From Bog-950 sp964631835 (GTDB taxonomy: Bacteria > Bacteroidota > Bacteroidia > Chitinophagales > LD1), in the NCBI GenBank assembly GCA_964631835.1, contig CAZWAD010000009.1, forward strand, positions 62,001 through 126,000: 64,000 bases of DNA. Reading direction: 5' to 3'. The position numbers and the translations under genes are program-made. Shown here piece by piece: positions 62,053 to 64,000 of this stretch. The notes beneath the pieces were generated by a model. It did not search any database, was not told where the DNA came from, and saw nothing but the letters and a program-made list of their open reading frames with translations. How positions within the stretch are numbered: position 1 is the first letter of the stretch; every line of letters begins with the position of its first letter.

Positions 62053-62892
62053 ATGCAGAAAGGATACGCCATACAGGGTTTCGAAGGTTGCTTTCATCAC
62101 ATGGCAGCAGAAAAGTTGTTTGGTGAAAAAGTAAATGTGATACACTGCAACACTTTCAGCGAACTGATGAATGCTGCTGAAAATGATGAAGCCAGCGATG
62201 GCGGCTTAATGGCTATTGAAAACTCCATTGCCGGCTCTATTCTTCCCAATTACAACCTGCTCAACAAAAGCAAATTGTTTATTACCGATGAAATATATCT
62301 GAAGATTGAACAGCAGCTTATTACCCTACCCGGTGTTTCTCTTTCTGAAATTAAAGAAGTGCATTCTCACCCCATGGCTTTGCAGCAGTGTTACGATTTC
62401 CTTGAAAGGTACCCGTGGAAGCTGGTTGAAACCGTTGATACCGCCCTTTCGGTTAAATGGCTGCATCAAAATCAAAAAAGAAATGTAGCGGTTGTTGCCG
62501 GTAAGCTGGCAGCATCACTTTACGGGCTTCCTGTTGCTGCCGAAAACATTCATACCGTCAAAAACAACTATACGCGGTTCCTTGTCCTCTCCCGCAAACC
62601 GTCTTATGCAGCAGATGTTGACAAGGCTTCGGTGTATTTTGAAACCGACCATAACCGTGGAAGTCTCGCCCGGGCGCTAACTTTGATTGCTGATGAAGGA
62701 ATCAACCTGAGCAAGCTGCAGTCTATACCGGTTCAGGGAAGCGATTGGCGTTATGGTTTTTATGCCGACCTCGAATTTGAAAACAATAAGCAGTTAGCTC
62801 AGGTGTATGCGCGGTTAACCGAAATGACCGAAGCTACAAAGCTGCAGGGTATTTATAAAAACGGAAAAAATGAAAACGGCAGAACGGCTTAA
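62053..62892 (+). CDS. pheA: Prephenate dehydratase
   Basis: Converts prephenate to phenylpyruvate in Phe synthesis. The 279-residue protein has IQGFEGCFHHMAAEKLFG at the start (in place of GxxGTFSxxA), AIENSIAGSILPNYNLL and the TRFLVL catalytic Thr-Arg-Phe motif, then a C-terminal ACT domain (NRGSLARALTLIADEGINLSKL). The usual ESRP effector motif reads QSIP here, so feedback control by Phe may differ. No chorismate mutase domain is fused. Overlaps the next gene by 23 bases. Confidence 0.94.
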   Translation: MQKGYAIQGFEGCFHHMAAEKLFGEKVNVIHCNTFSELMNAAENDEASDGGLMAIENSIAGSILPNYNLLNKSKLFITDEIYLKIEQQLITLPGVSLSEIKEVHSHPMALQQCYDFLERYPWKLVETVDTALSVKWLHQNQKRNVAVVAGKLAASLYGLPVAAENIHTVKNNYTRFLVLSRKPSYAADVDKASVYFETDHNRGSLARALTLIADEGINLSKLQSIPVQGSDWRYGFYADLEFENNKQLAQVYARLTEMTEATKLQGIYKNGKNENGRTA

Positions 62893-64000
62893 TCATGTTC
62901 AGGAATATTTCTTCTCGCGTAAACTGCAGGAAGTGGAGCGCCTACGCCAAACCGGTGCCGATATTATCAACCTCGGAATCGGCAGCCCCGATTTATCTCC
63001 TCCTGATAAAGTGGTAGATGTTCTTTGCAACTTTGCGCTGAAGAAAAACACTCACGCCTACCAAAGCTATCGCGGTGTTCCTGATTTGAGAAAAGCAATG
63101 GCTGAGTGGTATTACCGCTGGTATCAGGTTTCGCTCAATCCGCAAACTGAAGTTCTTCCGCTGATTGGCTCGAAAGAAGGTATTGTTCACGTGTGCATGA
63201 CTTATCTCGGCAAAGGCGATGAAGCGCTTGTTCCCAATCCCGGTTATCCGGCTTATGCTACTGCTGTTGAGTTGGCAGGGGCAAAACCGGTTGCTTATCA
63301 TTTAACCGGAGAAAGCAACTGGCTGCCCGATTTCGATGCTTTGGCGAAAACTGATTTAAGAAAAGTAAAACTGATGTGGGTAAACTACCCCAACATGCCC
63401 ACCGGTAAAACTGCAGAGCGGCAAGTGTTCCAACAACTCGTTGATTTCGGAAGAGAGCATAACATTCTTGTTTGCCACGATAACCCTTACAGTTTTATTC
63501 TCAACGAAAATCCTTTGAGTATTCTTTCTGCCGAAGGCGCAATGGACACAGCCATTGAATTAAACTCACTCAGCAAAACCTACAACATGGCGGGCTGGCG
63601 GGTGGGTATGCTTTGCGGCAATGAGGAAATAATTAATGATGTGCTGAAATTCAAGAGCAACATGGACAGTGGAATGTTCCTGCCGGTTCAGCTTGCTGCT
63701 GCCGAAGCGCTCACCACTCCCACTGAATGGAATCACTCTCAAAACAAAATTTACTCCGCAAGAAGAAAAAAGGCGGAAGAACTTCTCCGTGAACTGAACG
63801 TTGAGTTCGATTCACCTCAAACCGGAATGTTCCTGTGGGGTAAGGTTCCCTCCAGATACAAAAACGGAATAGAGTTCTGCGATTACCTGCTTTATGAGCG
63901 CAACATCTTCATTACTCCCGGCAGCGTATTCGGAAGTGCGGGCGAAAGCTATGTGCGCGTAAGCCTCTGCAGCCCAGAAGAAAAATTTACAGAATCACTC
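62870..64000 (+). CDS. Class I aminotransferase, 3' end outside the window
   Basis: Open from an ATG at 62870 to the window edge, 377 codons. Fold-type I PLP enzyme: NLGIGSPDLSPPDKVV at the start, NPGYPAYATAVELAGA, WVNYPNMPTG, and the PLP lysine at 236 in SLSKTYNMAGWRVG. NIFITPGSVFG and YVRVSLC are the C-terminal substrate-binding segments, so only about 15-25 residues are probably missing. The overlap with pheA suggests it makes Phe/Tyr from their keto acids, but it also resembles LL-diaminopimelate aminotransferase-type enzymes. Confidence 0.9.
   Translation, partial: MKTAERLNHVQEYFFSRKLQEVERLRQTGADIINLGIGSPDLSPPDKVVDVLCNFALKKNTHAYQSYRGVPDLRKAMAEWYYRWYQVSLNPQTEVLPLIGSKEGIVHVCMTYLGKGDEALVPNPGYPAYATAVELAGAKPVAYHLTGESNWLPDFDALAKTDLRKVKLMWVNYPNMPTGKTAERQVFQQLVDFGREHNILVCHDNPYSFILNENPLSILSAEGAMDTAIELNSLSKTYNMAGWRVGMLCGNEEIINDVLKFKSNMDSGMFLPVQLAAAEALTTPTEWNHSQNKIYSARRKKAEELLRELNVEFDSPQTGMFLWGKVPSRYKNGIEFCDYLLYERNIFITPGSVFGSAGESYVRVSLCSPEEKFTESL

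Noticed and set aside
61830..62072. An 80-codon minus-strand frame
   Set aside because: It spans the perfect hairpin and has random composition.

Overview
This window looks like a chromosomal segment of a Bacteroidota bacterium with moderate GC. The lineage signs are type IX secretion C-terminal sorting domains on two large exported proteins, the T9SS gene porT next to menG, an OmpA protein with a thrombospondin type 3 linker, the operon rplM-rpsI-rpsB-tsf, weak Shine-Dalgarno sequences and -7 promoter boxes of the form TAnnTTTG or TAnnTTCG. The class or family cannot be fixed from the sequence alone. Almost everything is housekeeping, biosynthetic or envelope content. I see no phage, transposase, CRISPR array, toxin-antitoxin pair or recognisable defence island.

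Layout. 1-5.3 kb holds a leucine-rich-repeat exported protein cut by the left edge, a non-coding stretch with a strict 41-bp tandem array, and two unrecognised proteins. 5.3-8.1 kb is the ribosomal operon rplM-rpsI-rpsB-tsf on the minus strand. 8.2-13.4 kb has a radical SAM protein with an N-terminal SPASM-like cysteine cluster, galT-galK, and a bestrophin-type channel flanked by two paralogous small exported proteins. 13.5-18.7 kb has thrS, an exported protein, tRNA-Val, a relic of the thrS 3' end, a TonB-C protein, REP-like hairpins, a lipoprotein and a 14 x 21-bp array. 18.8-27.8 kb has an AmpG-like transporter, small envelope proteins, the OmpA protein, mazG, a bifunctional ftcD, a membrane M28 peptidase and an endonuclease V-like protein. 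27.8-33.6 kb has a class IV aminotransferase, a large membrane protein, a two-subunit CoA transferase, a DUF4296 lipoprotein, a PLP homeostasis protein and a peroxiredoxin. 33.8-40.1 kb has a lipoprotein, tRNA-Pro, a T9SS protein, a TPR protein and purL. 40.2-44.7 kb is a tight operon of acyl-CoA dehydrogenase, methyltransferase, APH-like kinase and a retinol-saturase-like oxidoreductase. 44.7-52 kb has tpiA, a GlmU-like protein, rpmE2, a PGI/PMI isomerase, ribH, a TPR protein, pdhA and recF. 52-59 kb has a 971-residue T9SS protein, menG-porT and dnaG. 59-64 kb has ilvE, ilvD, pheA and an aminotransferase cut by the right edge.

How the genes work together. The window supplies translation (S2, S9, L13, L31, EF-Ts, ThrRS, two tRNAs), replication and repair (DnaG, RecF, a glycosylase-like protein), branched-chain and aromatic amino-acid synthesis, galactose and central carbon metabolism, and outer-membrane or surface functions tied to T9SS. 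The best candidates for undescribed biology are the 40.2-44.7 kb operon (possibly hydroxylated or unsaturated acyl-CoA metabolism), the radical SAM protein with permuted SPASM order, the paralogous exported pair around bestrophin, and several non-coding tandem arrays with a 41-42 bp (or 21 bp) period, close to four (or two) helical turns.
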